Origin: JAEZVV01 sp036652035
Lineage (GTDB): Bacteria; Pseudomonadota; Gammaproteobacteria; Burkholderiales; Burkholderiaceae_F
Assembly (NCBI GenBank): GCA_036652035.1
Contig: JAVVWR010000059.1
Coordinates: forward strand, 1 to 18,308
Direction of reading: 5' to 3'
Length of the DNA stretch: 18,308 nucleotides
The position numbers and the translations under genes were made by a program. The notes below the pieces were generated by a model. That model ran no database searches. It saw nothing but the letters and a program-made list of their open reading frames with translations, and was not told the DNA's origin. Below, one piece after another: positions 6,927 to 15,224 of the stretch. Numbering within the stretch: the stretch's first letter is position 1; every line of letters begins with the position of its first letter.

Positions 6927-8582
6927 TTATTTCTTCTCGGCGACCTGGGCGCCGGCACGCTTGGCCTTCATGGCATCGTCAAGAATCTTGATGCCGGCTT
7001 GGGAGGCGGAAATGGATTTGGCGAGCGAGGTCTTCGCTTGCTCAAGGTTATGAAAAGCGGCGCCATTGGCGGCCGTCCACCACTCCCAGTTGGTGTGCGC
7101 AATGGAATGCTGTTTGCGCGCTTCACTCAGTGCGGCGTCATCGACTCCCACCAGATTGGCTTCGTTGAACTTCATGAACAACTGCTGCAACCAACCCTCG
7201 GCCGCGCGGATCTTGCCTTGGTAATGGGCCTGCATCGAAGCCATCACGTCTTTCATCTGCTTCTCGGACTTGTCGGTGTGGCAGGTCAGGCAGGTTTCCT
7301 TGACGTAGTTCTTCGGTGAAGTAGCCCAGTGGCTGGTGTAGGTCTTGCCGGATTTGGCGTCGGTGATCTTGGGCATATGGCAGTTGGCGCACTGCACTCC
7401 CGCCTTGTCGTGCTTGGAATTCCAATAGATCTCGGTGTCGGGGTGCTGCATCTTGGTGAGCAGCGCCTGCGAGGTGGTGTGACGGAAGTCTTTGAAGTTG
7501 ATGAAGGAGTAGAACTCGTCGATCTTCGTGACATCCACGAACGGAAATACATTCGTGCGCCGGTCCGCCATGGTGATCGCTTGCCCGGTCTTGGGATCAA
7601 TGCCGGGGTTGCAGTTGTATTCGACGTGGCATTGACCGCATTGCAGCTTGCCGTCGTACTTGGGAAGCATGCCGATCTTGCGGTTGAAACCGCGCAGACC
7701 CACGTTTTTCACCTCAACCGGCGTGCGGTTCGGGTCTTCCGAATACAGCGACGGGAAATCGCTCCGAGTCACGGCCTGGATTAGCGCATCTCTGACAACC
7801 CGCGGTTTGGCCGCGTGCGGGTCGTGACAGAAGTTGCAGTTGACCGCGTGATTGATTTCCTTGACCAACTTGACCACGTTGGACGTGCGGCTCCAGGTCG
7901 CCTCCGGCACCGGATCGCCCAGATACGCCCATTCGAGAATCAAGTCGGTTGACTTGCAGGTCCAGCACACGGCATTGGCCGCCGCGGCAGTCCCCTCCTT
8001 GAAAACCTTCTGGGCCGGATCGCCCGGGTAGTTGTCTTGCAAGACATCCCAGACCTTGAAGTTGCCACCCGGGATAGCGGTGTAGAGCCAACCTTCCTTG
8101 GGCACAAAACGCCCGCCAAAGGCGCGGTCCACCACGAACTGATCAAGCGCAGCAAACGAGTGGGCCCGCGGCACGTTGTGCTCCCGCGTGAAACCGTGCG
8201 GGCCGAGTGCCCAGTCAAAGAACGGGTTGGGTGCGGGGCCGGTGGCAAGCTTCTTTTCGAAGCGCGCGACCTTGTGGTCGGTATCCGCCTTGTACATCGA
8301 GGTGAACTGGGCCTGGTGGCAGGAGCCGCACTTGGCCGGGTTCATGTCGGTTGCCGGGCGCACGGTGGCGTTGGCAAGGTGCTTGTCGAGCCCCTCGTGA
8401 CAGGCGGTGCACGACACACTCTTGTGTTGCCCTGATCGCGTGAACTCGCCGATGTTGGCGTGGCAGCTTGTACAGGTGCTGGTATTGACCGCTTGGGTCT
8501 GGCTCAGAACCAGGCTCGGACTGAGAGCCACGATGAGCGCAGCGACACTGCGCGCGAAATACGACTGCAATGAGTGCCTCAT
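6927..8582 (-). CDS. onr: Octaheme nitrite reductase (ONR), ammonia-forming, copy 2
   Basis: This 551-residue exported cytochrome is a close paralogue of the ONR downstream, sharing long identical stretches such as CLTCHTDKSEKQM and HTNWEWWTAANGAAFHNL. CXXCH motifs start at 37, 58, 85, 249, 315, 398 and 431, and the lysine-type motif CWTCK is at 206-210. Active-site residues are Lys210, Arg139, Tyr322, His380, with calcium-site residues Glu321, Lys377 and Gln379 and the crosslink candidate Cys324. The residue after the catalytic Arg is Ala (PRAH) instead of the Gly seen in copy 1. The signal peptide covers about residues 1-28. I place the start at 8582, not at the in-frame ATG at 8720, because a perfect Shine-Dalgarno and the signal peptide sit there and the longer version would run through the FNR-type box. 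It has its own promoter region and its own terminator, so it is probably transcribed alone. Confidence 0.93.
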   Translation of the reverse strand: MRHSLQSYFARSVAALIVALSPSLVLSQTQAVNTSTCTSCHANIGEFTRSGQHKSVSCTACHEGLDKHLANATVRPATDMNPAKCGSCHQAQFTSMYKADTDHKVARFEKKLATGPAPNPFFDWALGPHGFTREHNVPRAHSFAALDQFVVDRAFGGRFVPKEGWLYTAIPGGNFKVWDVLQDNYPGDPAQKVFKEGTAAAANAVCWTCKSTDLILEWAYLGDPVPEATWSRTSNVVKLVKEINHAVNCNFCHDPHAAKPRVVRDALIQAVTRSDFPSLYSEDPNRTPVEVKNVGLRGFNRKIGMLPKYDGKLQCGQCHVEYNCNPGIDPKTGQAITMADRRTNVFPFVDVTKIDEFYSFINFKDFRHTTSQALLTKMQHPDTEIYWNSKHDKAGVQCANCHMPKITDAKSGKTYTSHWATSPKNYVKETCLTCHTDKSEKQMKDVMASMQAHYQGKIRAAEGWLQQLFMKFNEANLVGVDDAALSEARKQHSIAHTNWEWWTAANGAAFHNLEQAKTSLAKSISASQAGIKILDDAMKAKRAGAQVAEKK

Positions 8583-8584
8583 GA

Positions 8585-8592
8585 CACCTCCT
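8585..8592 (-). promoter_or_regulatory. Perfect ribosome binding site of onr copy 2
   Basis: AGGAGGTG, fully complementary to the 3' end of 16S rRNA, lies two bases before the ATG at 8582 (core AGGAGG at five-base spacing). It fixes the start of ONR copy 2 and predicts strong translation. Confidence 0.85.
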
Positions 8593-8670
8593 GGTTGCCG
8601 CCGGTCGCGGCTATGGTTTTCCAGAAGGCTAGTCAGCTCCTCGCCCGTCGGATCCGGCTCGTTCGTGCAT

Positions 8671-8684
8671 TTGATCCAGATCAA
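8671..8684 (-). promoter_or_regulatory. FNR/Anr/Dnr-type box upstream of onr copy 2
   Basis: TTGATCTGGATCAA on the minus strand is a perfect TTGAT-N4-ATCAA box. It ends 88 bases before the ATG of ONR copy 2 and lies between that gene and the ccm operon terminator. It points to anaerobic activation by an FNR-family protein. The -10 element is not obvious. Confidence 0.82.
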
Positions 8685-8711
8685 ACCCAAATTCGGGTGA
8701 CGGACGATGCG

Positions 8712-8746
8712 AAAAAACAAAGAGGGCGCCGTGCAGCGCCCTCTTT
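8712..8746 (-). terminator. Intrinsic terminator of the ccm operon
   Basis: A perfect 11-base-pair stem (arms 8719-8729 and 8736-8746) with a 6-base loop is followed in the transcript by G and then six T (8717-8712). It begins 37 bases past the ccmI stop codon and separates the ccm operon from the onr genes. Confidence 0.92.
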
Positions 8747-8783
8747 ATCGTCTTCTCAACTCGCGGCCGTGCCGCTATGGCCT

Positions 8784-10082
8784 CTACGGGATCGTTCGAT
8801 TGATCGAGATGCTCACGCTCTTGGCGCCGACCGCCACAGGGGCACTCAGACCCTCGAGGTCACCCGAGCGCGGCATTGGAGCGCCGGCCTTGGAGACGCG
8901 CGCACCCACGACCACTTTCTCGAAATGCGACAGGCTGGTGTCCGGGCTCATGGCCATCGAATCGTCGAGCGTGAACTGGAGTGGCAGATCCTTGACCTTG
9001 GCCTGGGTGAGAGCGACCGGCATGCGTGAACCTTCGGCCGGCCGGGCAAAGATGAAGACCGCGTCATTGGGACTGGCCTTGGCCTTGAGGTCGGCAGCAA
9101 GATCCACTGTGCCCGAGACCGTGGCCAGAGCGCCAGGCTTGGCGGCAGCTGCGGGGGCCGGGGTTGGCATCGGCGCCGGCATGGGAGCGGGCATCGGCGC
9201 GGCGGCCAGTGGCGGCGTCGTGACTCCGCCCAATTGCCGCGCTTCCTGAATGCTGGCGGCGAGCTGCTGAGCAATCGGCGACTCGGCCGGTTGGCTCGCA
9301 CGCAGACGCTCCCAGTATTCGACCGCACCCTTGTAATCCTTGCGGTTGAAGGCGTCGGTGCCGGCCATGGCGAGCGCCTTCCACTGGGTCGGATTGGCCT
9401 TGAGCGCTTCCTTGACGAGTTCCATCGGCTTGCCGGCGATGTTGCGGCCTTGCGCCATGGCCAGCGCGTCAGCGTAATCGGCCAGCACATCGGCCTCGCC
9501 GGGGACCGCCTTGACCACATGGTCGAAGGCCTTCGCCGCGTCGTCGAAACGACCCATCGAGTAATACGAGCGAGCCAGGGTGAGCCAACCATCGAGGTTG
9601 GTCGGATCGTTCTTGAGCCGCGCGGCGAGCTTGTCCACCGCCACGCCCATCTCGTCGGGCGAGAGGCCGCCATGAGCGTCGTCCTGCGCTGCGGTTTGGG
9701 CGCGGCCCAGCGGCGAGAACGCGTCGAGGTCGCCCCAGCTCAGATAGAGCAAGACCGAAATGATGGGCACGGCGCCCGCCAGCACGATCGCCGTCCACAG
9801 GCCGGACTTGCTGCGCGCGGTCACGCCAGGATCACGGTCCCCGGTTCCTTCGTCGAGCACGCGGCGCTCGAGCTCGGCGCGGTTCTCCACGTATTGCTCG
9901 TCCGAAATCGCGCCACGGGCACGGTCGGCTTCGAGCTCGGTGAATTGATCGCGGTAAATCGACAGGTTCATCTCCGGCCGCGCCGCGTGGGCGGAACGGG
10001 CGCGGCCACGGATCAGCGGCACACCGATGAGCGCGAGCGCGACGACCACCATCACGGTGGCAATCATGATGAAGGGGATCAC
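8784..10082 (-). CDS. ccmI: CcmI, apocytochrome c chaperone of the heme lyase complex
   Basis: This 432-residue membrane protein is the last gene of the operon. It presents apocytochromes to CcmF/CcmH for heme ligation. Two membrane helices (about 2-24 and 96-114) flank the CcmI-type segment containing NLSIYRDQFTELEADRARGAIS (39-60). The periplasmic part has TPR repeats (about 140-285), then a low-complexity Pro/Ala/Met linker (295-310) and a C-terminal beta-rich domain (about 318-432). Its length and architecture are those of a full CcmI. The start overlaps the ccmH stop by four bases. A shorter paralogue lies at 2237-3130. Confidence 0.93.
   Translation of the reverse strand: MIPFIMIATVMVVVALALIGVPLIRGRARSAHAARPEMNLSIYRDQFTELEADRARGAISDEQYVENRAELERRVLDEGTGDRDPGVTARSKSGLWTAIVLAGAVPIISVLLYLSWGDLDAFSPLGRAQTAAQDDAHGGLSPDEMGVAVDKLAARLKNDPTNLDGWLTLARSYYSMGRFDDAAKAFDHVVKAVPGEADVLADYADALAMAQGRNIAGKPMELVKEALKANPTQWKALAMAGTDAFNRKDYKGAVEYWERLRASQPAESPIAQQLAASIQEARQLGGVTTPPLAAAPMPAPMPAPMPTPAPAAAAKPGALATVSGTVDLAADLKAKASPNDAVFIFARPAEGSRMPVALTQAKVKDLPLQFTLDDSMAMSPDTSLSHFEKVVVGARVSKAGAPMPRSGDLEGLSAPVAVGAKSVSISINRTIP
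9153..9200 (-). repeat. Pro-Ala-Met tandem repeat linker in ccmI
   Basis: A short in-frame repeat encodes APMPAPMPAPMPTPAP (residues 295-310 of CcmI). It joins the TPR region to the C-terminal domain. The repeats are imperfect 12-base units, likely to vary in number between strains. Confidence 0.65.
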
Positions 10083-10567
10083 TTGGAGCTTTCCTTGGAG
10101 GAGGTGCCGGCCAGCAGGCGCTCGGCTTCGCGACGTTCGGCCTCGGTCAGGGGGCGCTCATCGACGCGGTGGCGACGGCTGCGCAGATTCATGAAGAACA
10201 CACCCAGACCCACGATCAGCAACACCGCCGGGCCAACCCACAGAATCACGGTCTGGGCCTTGAACGGCGGTTTGTAGAGAACGAAATCGCCGTAGCGCTC
10301 AACCATGAAGTCGACGATCTGCTGGTCGGACTTGCCGGCCTTGATCTGCTCGTTGACCTGGTTCTTGAGGTCAACCGCGAGTTCGGCGTTCGATTCGGCA
10401 ATCGACTGGTTTTGACACACCAGGCAGCGCAGCTGCTCGGAGATGGCAACCGCGCGCTTGTTGGCAACCGGGTCGAGCGCCGTCGGCACGCCTTCACTGG
10501 CGGCCGGTGCGGCCACGGCCATCAAGGGCAAGAGCGCCACGAGAGCGGCGAGAAACAATCGCTTCAT
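10079..10567 (-). CDS. ccmH: CcmH, thioredoxin-like apocytochrome thiol reductase subunit
   Basis: This 162-residue protein reduces or holds the apocytochrome CXXCH cysteines in the heme lyase complex. It has a signal/membrane segment (1-20), the diagnostic LRCLVCQNQS motif with Cys48 and Cys51, a helical domain through about residue 105, one membrane helix (about 108-130), and a basic cytoplasmic tail. This is the short form, separate from CcmI, unlike the fused CcmH of E. coli. The start at 10567 overlaps the ccmG stop by four bases (ATGA) and matches the signal peptide. Confidence 0.94.
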   Translation of the reverse strand: MKRLFLAALVALLPLMAVAAPAASEGVPTALDPVANKRAVAISEQLRCLVCQNQSIAESNAELAVDLKNQVNEQIKAGKSDQQIVDFMVERYGDFVLYKPPFKAQTVILWVGPAVLLIVGLGVFFMNLRSRRHRVDERPLTEAERREAERLLAGTSSKESSK

Positions 10568-11091
10568 GCTTTTTCCAGCTCCCGGATCAGCGGAAGCATC
10601 TTCTTTTGCCACACGTCCGGAGTGATGGGGCCGATCTGCTTGAAGCGGATCACGCCCTTTTTGTCGATCAGGAAGGTCTCGGGCACGCCATAGACGCCGT
10701 ATTCGATACCGACGCGGCCGTCGCGGTCCTTGGCCGACAAGGTGTAGGGATCGCCCCATTGCTTGAGCCACTGCTTGGCCGCAGCCGGCTCGTCCTTGTA
10801 GTTCAGTCCAATGATCGGAACGATCTTCTGCTTGGCAAGCTCGACCAGCAGCGGATGCTCCTGACGGCAGGCCGTGCACCACGAAGCCCAGACGTTAAGC
10901 AGCCAGACCTTGCCGAGCATCTGCTTCTGGTCGAAGGTCTCGGCGGGCTGCTCGAGCTGCGCCAGCTGGAACGCCGGCGCAGGCTTATCAACGAGGGGCG
11001 AAGGCACTTCGCGCGGATTAAGGCCAAGGCCGACGAAAAGAAATCCCGCCAGAACCAGGAAGACTCCCAGCGGAACGAGGAAACGCCACAT
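10564..11091 (-). CDS. ccmG: CcmG/DsbE, membrane-anchored thiol-disulfide oxidoreductase
   Basis: This 175-residue thioredoxin-fold protein keeps apocytochrome heme-binding cysteines reduced in the periplasm. An N-terminal anchor spans residues about 4-23. The active site is WCTAC (Cys72, Cys75) in the context NVWASWC, and the family segment YGVYGVPETFLID carries the conserved cis-proline. The start at 11091 has a GAGGAG Shine-Dalgarno within the 17-base gap after ccmF; the longer in-frame reading to 11217 would overlap ccmF and was not chosen. The length is normal for the family. Confidence 0.95.
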   Translation of the reverse strand: MWRFLVPLGVFLVLAGFLFVGLGLNPREVPSPLVDKPAPAFQLAQLEQPAETFDQKQMLGKVWLLNVWASWCTACRQEHPLLVELAKQKIVPIIGLNYKDEPAAAKQWLKQWGDPYTLSAKDRDGRVGIEYGVYGVPETFLIDKKGVIRFKQIGPITPDVWQKKMLPLIRELEKA

Positions 11092-11108
11092 GCTGTTTAT
11101 CTCCTCGC

Positions 11109-13085
11109 TTACGCGTTGGCCGTCGTGGCGGTGCCAGCCGCCGCTTCGCGCTTGCGCGCAAAGCGATAGCGCCGGTCCGACAGAGCGAACAAACCGCCCA
11201 GCGCCATCACCAGGCAACCGCCCCAGATCCAGGTCACGAAGGGCTTGTAGTAGGCGCGAACGATCCAGCCACCGTCGGCGGTCGGCTCGCCGAGCGACAC
11301 ATAGACGTCGCCGATGATGCTCGAGTCGATCGCCGCCTCGGTCATGGGCATGGCACGGTTGGAGAAGTAATTGCGTTTTTCCGGGTGCAGTTCGCGCAGG
11401 AGCTTGCCGTCCTTGCTCAGCTCGAAAGTGCCGCGCGCGGCCACGTAGTTCGCGCCCTTCGCTTCGCTGATGCCCATGAACTTAAAGGTGTACCCGCCCA
11501 CGCTGACCACGTCGCCCACGAACATGCGAACGTCGCGCTCGGTCTGATAGGCCTTCACCATCGTCACGCCGACGATGAAGATGCCGATGCCCAGGTGCGC
11601 CAGCGTCATACCCCAGAAAGCGCGCGATTGGGCGCCGAGCTTGGCGACGATCGAACCACGGATGTTGCGGGTGTGTTCCTTGATGTTCACGAAGGTCGAG
11701 GTGAACACCCAGAAGGCGAGCAGCAGACCCAGGCTGATCCACAAACTCCAGCGGCCCATGATGAAGGGCACGATGAGAGCGGTGACCACGGCCACGCCCA
11801 GCGCCCACAGCAGACGCGTGGCGAGGTCGGGAACCTTGGCTTCCTTCCAGCGCGCGAGTGGCCCCACGCCCATCAGAAAGACCAGCGGCGCCATCAGCGG
11901 CGCGAACACCGCGTCGAAGTACGGCGGGCCGACCGAGATCTTGCCGGCGTTGAGCGCGTCGAGAAACAGCGGGTAGAGCGTGCCGAGCAGCACGGCGCCC
12001 ATCGCCACCACGAGCAGGACGTTGTTGACCAGCATCAGCGACTCACGCGAGACGGTGGCGAACCTGCCCCCCAATCCCACCTTCGGCGCACGCCAGGCAA
12101 ACAGCAACAGCGATGAGCCGATCACAAAGATCAGGAACGCCAGGATGAAGACGCCGCGCTCGGGGTCGGTCGCAAACGCGTGAACCGAGGTCAGCACGCC
12201 CGAGCGAACCAGGAAGGTGCCCAGCAGCGAGAGCGAGAAAGTCATGATCGCCAGCAGCACGGTCCAGATCTTGAAGCTGCCACGCTTTTCGGTCACGGCA
12301 AGCGAGTGCATCAGCGCGGTGCCGGTGAGCCACGGCATGAACGAGGCGTTCTCAACCGGGTCCCAGAACCACCAGCCGCCCCAGCCCAGTTCGTAATACG
12401 CCCACCAGGAGCCGAGCGCGATACCGAGAGTCAGGAAGACCCAGGCGAGCGTGGTCCACGGACGGGTCCAGCGCGCCCAGGCCGCGTCGAGCCGGCCGCC
12501 GAGCAAGGCGGCGATCGCGAACGCAAAGGGCACGGCCATGCCGACGTAGCCCATGTAGAGCAGCGGCGGGTGGAAGATCATGCCCGGGTCTTGCAGCAAG
12601 GGATTGAGGTCGCGGCCTTCGGGCGCCGGCGGGAACAGGCGCGTGAAAGGATCGGACGTCATCAGGGTAAAGAGCAGCAGACCGACCGAGATCAGGCCCA
12701 TCACACCGATCACGCGGGCGACCATCTCGTCGGGCAAATGGCGCGAGAAGGTCGCCACGCCGAAGGTCCACCAGGCGAGCATCACGATCCACAGCAGGAT
12801 CGAACCTTCGTGCGAGCCCCAGGTGGCCGACAACTTGTAATACCAGGGCAGCAGCGAGTTCGAGTTGCTCGCGACATTGAGCACCGAGAAGTCGCTCACA
12901 TAGAACGACCACATCAGACAGAAGAAGGCGACCGTCACGAAGAGGGCCTGGGCGATCGCCGCCGGGCGCGCGATGTCCATCCAGGGCTGCACGCCACGGG
13001 CCGCGCCCACGAGCGGTAGCACGCCTTGCAGCAGGGCGACCAGCAGCGCCAGGATGAGCGCGAAGTGTCCAATCTCAGGAATCAT
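11109..13085 (-). CDS. ccmF: CcmF, heme lyase core subunit
   Basis: This 658-residue polytopic membrane protein transfers heme from holo-CcmE to apocytochromes. The tryptophan-rich WWD signature lies at about 227-251 (containing GWGGWWFWDPVENASFMPW). The four histidines expected to ligand heme are present: His172 (MIFHPPLLYMG), His260 (ALMHS), His302 (TSVHAFATDP) and His497 (MTLAHLGIG). A large periplasmic domain precedes the last membrane helix and the basic C-terminus. It starts 18 bases after the ccmE stop with a GGAG ribosome binding site. Its length is typical. Confidence 0.97.
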   Translation of the reverse strand: MIPEIGHFALILALLVALLQGVLPLVGAARGVQPWMDIARPAAIAQALFVTVAFFCLMWSFYVSDFSVLNVASNSNSLLPWYYKLSATWGSHEGSILLWIVMLAWWTFGVATFSRHLPDEMVARVIGVMGLISVGLLLFTLMTSDPFTRLFPPAPEGRDLNPLLQDPGMIFHPPLLYMGYVGMAVPFAFAIAALLGGRLDAAWARWTRPWTTLAWVFLTLGIALGSWWAYYELGWGGWWFWDPVENASFMPWLTGTALMHSLAVTEKRGSFKIWTVLLAIMTFSLSLLGTFLVRSGVLTSVHAFATDPERGVFILAFLIFVIGSSLLLFAWRAPKVGLGGRFATVSRESLMLVNNVLLVVAMGAVLLGTLYPLFLDALNAGKISVGPPYFDAVFAPLMAPLVFLMGVGPLARWKEAKVPDLATRLLWALGVAVVTALIVPFIMGRWSLWISLGLLLAFWVFTSTFVNIKEHTRNIRGSIVAKLGAQSRAFWGMTLAHLGIGIFIVGVTMVKAYQTERDVRMFVGDVVSVGGYTFKFMGISEAKGANYVAARGTFELSKDGKLLRELHPEKRNYFSNRAMPMTEAAIDSSIIGDVYVSLGEPTADGGWIVRAYYKPFVTWIWGGCLVMALGGLFALSDRRYRFARKREAAAGTATTANA

Positions 13086-13103
13086 TGAGGTGTCTCCGGA
13101 AAG

Positions 13104-13553
13104 CTACTGGAGCTTGAGCGTTTTTTGCGCCTTCTCGGCCTGGTCCACGGCGTGGGCAGCTTCCGGCGGCATGTAGTTTTCGTCGTGCTTGGCCAGCACC
13201 TCGGTGGCGTGAAATACGCCGTCTTCGCCGAGCTTGCCTTGTGCCACGACGCCCTTGCCTTCCTTGAACAGGTCGGGAAGGATGCCGCGGTAGGCGACAT
13301 TAACGGTGTGAGCCGTGTCGGTGACCTTGAAGTGGACCGTCAGGCCATCGGCCTCGCGCGTCAGACTGCCATCCTCGACCAGACCGCCGACGCGGAAAGC
13401 GCGCCCTTGGGGCGCTTCTTTGGCGGCGACCTGCGTCGGCGAAAAGAAAAACACCAGGTTCTGCTGGAAGGCCGACATCACCAGTGCCACGGCGATGCCA
13501 ACTACCGCCACGCCCCCCAGGATCAGAGCCAATCGTTTGTGACGAGCCTTCAT
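13104..13553 (-). CDS. ccmE: CcmE, periplasmic heme chaperone
   Basis: This 149-residue protein covalently carries heme from the CcmABCD complex to CcmF. It has one N-terminal membrane anchor (about 7-27) and a beta-barrel OB-fold domain. The heme-binding motif HDENY is intact, with His123 as the covalent site and Tyr127 as the axial ligand. The start overlaps the ccmD stop by four bases. Confidence 0.96.
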   Translation of the reverse strand: MKARHKRLALILGGVAVVGIAVALVMSAFQQNLVFFFSPTQVAAKEAPQGRAFRVGGLVEDGSLTREADGLTVHFKVTDTAHTVNVAYRGILPDLFKEGKGVVAQGKLGEDGVFHATEVLAKHDENYMPPEAAHAVDQAEKAQKTLKLQ

Positions 13554-13738
13554 CGCATTTTCTCCGAATTCTTGCGTGCGCGCGCTTCGCGCGACAGGTC
13601 GGCCACCACTTGCGCCCGGCGCGAACGCAGTTGCCAGATTTCGACAGCGATCATCAGAGCCGTCATTCCGTAGGCGCTCCAGACGTAGAAGCCATAGCCC
13701 CCCATCGTCAGGAAGTTTTCCAAGCTACCCCACTGCAT
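13550..13738 (-). CDS. ccmD: CcmD, small membrane subunit of the heme export complex
   Basis: This 62-residue protein has one membrane helix (about 14-36) followed by a basic, charged cytoplasmic tail, typical of CcmD. CcmD is needed to release holo-CcmE from CcmABC. It overlaps ccmC by one base (TGATG) and ccmE by four, so translation is likely coupled. Confidence 0.9.
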   Translation of the reverse strand: MQWGSLENFLTMGGYGFYVWSAYGMTALMIAVEIWQLRSRRAQVVADLSREARARKNSEKMR

Positions 13739-14490
13739 CAGAGCTTTCCTTTCAAGGCCAGTTCCCGCACCCAGTCGGAGCGACGCTCACGCTCAATGAT
13801 GATCGAGCGCAGTCGTGCCAGAGAAGCGGCAATGCTGTACATCCAGAAGGCGAGCGCCATGACCAGCATTCCGGTGAGCATGATGGTCGCCATCGCCGGA
13901 GCTTTGGTGAGACTCACCGAAGCGCCCTGGTGCAAGGTGTTCCACCACTGCACCGAGAAATAGATGATCGGAACGTTGACCACGCCCACCAGCGCGATCA
14001 CGGCACCGGCGCGGTCGGCGCGGCGCGGATCGTCGATCGCGGCCTGCAGGGCGATGAAACCCAGGTACAGAAAGAGCAGGATCAGCTCGGAGGTCAGGCG
14101 CGCGTCCCACACCCAGTAAGCGCCCCAGGTGGGCCGGCCCCAGAAGGCCCCGGTCCACAGGGCGATGAAGGCCATGATCGCGCCGGTCGGAGCGATCGCG
14201 CTCGCCATCATCGAGGACAGGCGGGTGTTGAAGGCCAGCCCGATCGCCGCCCAGAACGCCATCACCACATACAGGAACATCGACATCCAGGCCGCGGCGA
14301 CGTGGATATAGATGATCCGGTACGACTCGCCCTGAGTCGCGTCGGTCGGCGCGATCCAAAAGCCGATGTACAAGCCGTAGACCAGCAGCGCGGTCGCGGC
14401 CAGCAGGAACCAGGGAATGAGCTTGCCCGCCAACGGGTAGAACACCTGTGGCGAGGCCAAGCGGAAGATGGAAAAGCGGGGCGCGTTCAT
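13738..14490 (-). CDS. ccmC: CcmC, heme-handling protein loading CcmE
   Basis: This 250-residue protein has six predicted membrane helices. It binds heme at its WWD domain and passes it to CcmE. The tryptophan-rich motif lies at about 117-129 (WGRPTWGAYWVWD), and the two heme-ligand histidines are His63 (IYIHVAAAW) and His187 (WWNTLHQG). It begins 65 bases after the ccmB stop, the largest gap inside the operon, and its Shine-Dalgarno is weak. The length is normal. Confidence 0.96.
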   Translation of the reverse strand: MNAPRFSIFRLASPQVFYPLAGKLIPWFLLAATALLVYGLYIGFWIAPTDATQGESYRIIYIHVAAAWMSMFLYVVMAFWAAIGLAFNTRLSSMMASAIAPTGAIMAFIALWTGAFWGRPTWGAYWVWDARLTSELILLFLYLGFIALQAAIDDPRRADRAGAVIALVGVVNVPIIYFSVQWWNTLHQGASVSLTKAPAMATIMLTGMLVMALAFWMYSIAASLARLRSIIIERERRSDWVRELALKGKL

Positions 14491-14555
14491 ATCGCGTCAG
14501 GCCTTGATGCTTGAGCTGGCGGCACCAGGCCGCAAGACGTAAAGGGAGATCGGTT

Positions 14556-15224
14556 TCATTCCACGGAAATTCTCAAAGCCGCTGCCACCGCCCAGGGGGT
14601 GAGAGCCAGCGTGAAGAGAAGAATGGCGCCGACAATCAGGAAATACGCCGCGGTGGCAACGCCAGCCGCAGCCGCTTCTGCCGCCCCGGCGCCAAAGATC
14701 AGCACCGGGATGTACAGAGGCAAAACGAGTAACGAGGTTAGCACGCCCCCCCCACGGACCCCGAGGGTTAACGCAGCGCCAACCGCGCCTATCAGGGAAA
14801 GCACGGGCGTTCCCAGAAGCAGCGAGAGCGCCATCACGGCCGTGATATCCGGGCCGATGTCGAACATGACGCCAAACACCAACGACACCAGTGTCAGTGG
14901 CAGGCCGGTGACGATCCAGTGCGCCAGTGCCTTGCCCAGCACGATCAAGGGCAAGGGTTCGGCCGACAGCAACATCTGCTCGAGCGTGCCATCGGCGTGA
15001 TCATTGGCAAACAGCCGTGGCAAGGACAGCATGGCCGCGAGCAAGGCCGCGACCCAGACCACGCCCGGCGCAATCGCGCGCAGCAGGTTGGCCTCGGGGC
15101 CGACGCCCAGCGGCACCAGGGTCACCACGACGACAAAGAAAAACAGGGTATTGAGAACATCGGCCTTCTGCCGCATCGCCAGCAGAAGGTCGCGCTGCAC
15201 CACGGCGCCCAGCAATTTCAGCAT
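14556..15224 (-). CDS. ccmB: CcmB, membrane subunit of the CcmAB ABC transporter
   Basis: This 222-residue protein has about six membrane helices and the family segment FANDHADGTLEQMLLSAEPL (72-91). With CcmA it forms the ATPase that drives release of holo-CcmE from CcmC; the older heme-exporter name is probably wrong. The start overlaps the ccmA stop by seven bases (ATGCTGA), and a GAGGAGGG ribosome binding site lies within ccmA. Confidence 0.95.
   Translation of the reverse strand: MLKLLGAVVQRDLLLAMRQKADVLNTLFFFVVVVTLVPLGVGPEANLLRAIAPGVVWVAALLAAMLSLPRLFANDHADGTLEQMLLSAEPLPLIVLGKALAHWIVTGLPLTLVSLVFGVMFDIGPDITAVMALSLLLGTPVLSLIGAVGAALTLGVRGGGVLTSLLVLPLYIPVLIFGAGAAEAAAAGVATAAYFLIVGAILLFTLALTPWAVAAALRISVE

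Noticed and set aside
4956..8582. Pentaheme NrfA, hydroxylamine oxidoreductase or octaheme tetrathionate reductase as the identity of the two cytochromes
   Set aside because: Eight motifs exclude NrfA proper; CXXCK at the fourth position with PRGH/PRAH, HVEY-N-C and KMQH matches ONR and not the hydroxylamine oxidoreductase or tetrathionate reductase layouts.
8583..8720. N-terminal extension of onr copy 2 to the ATG at 8720
   Set aside because: The extension would precede a normal signal peptide, cover the FNR-type box, and overlap the ccm terminator; a perfect ribosome binding site supports 8582.
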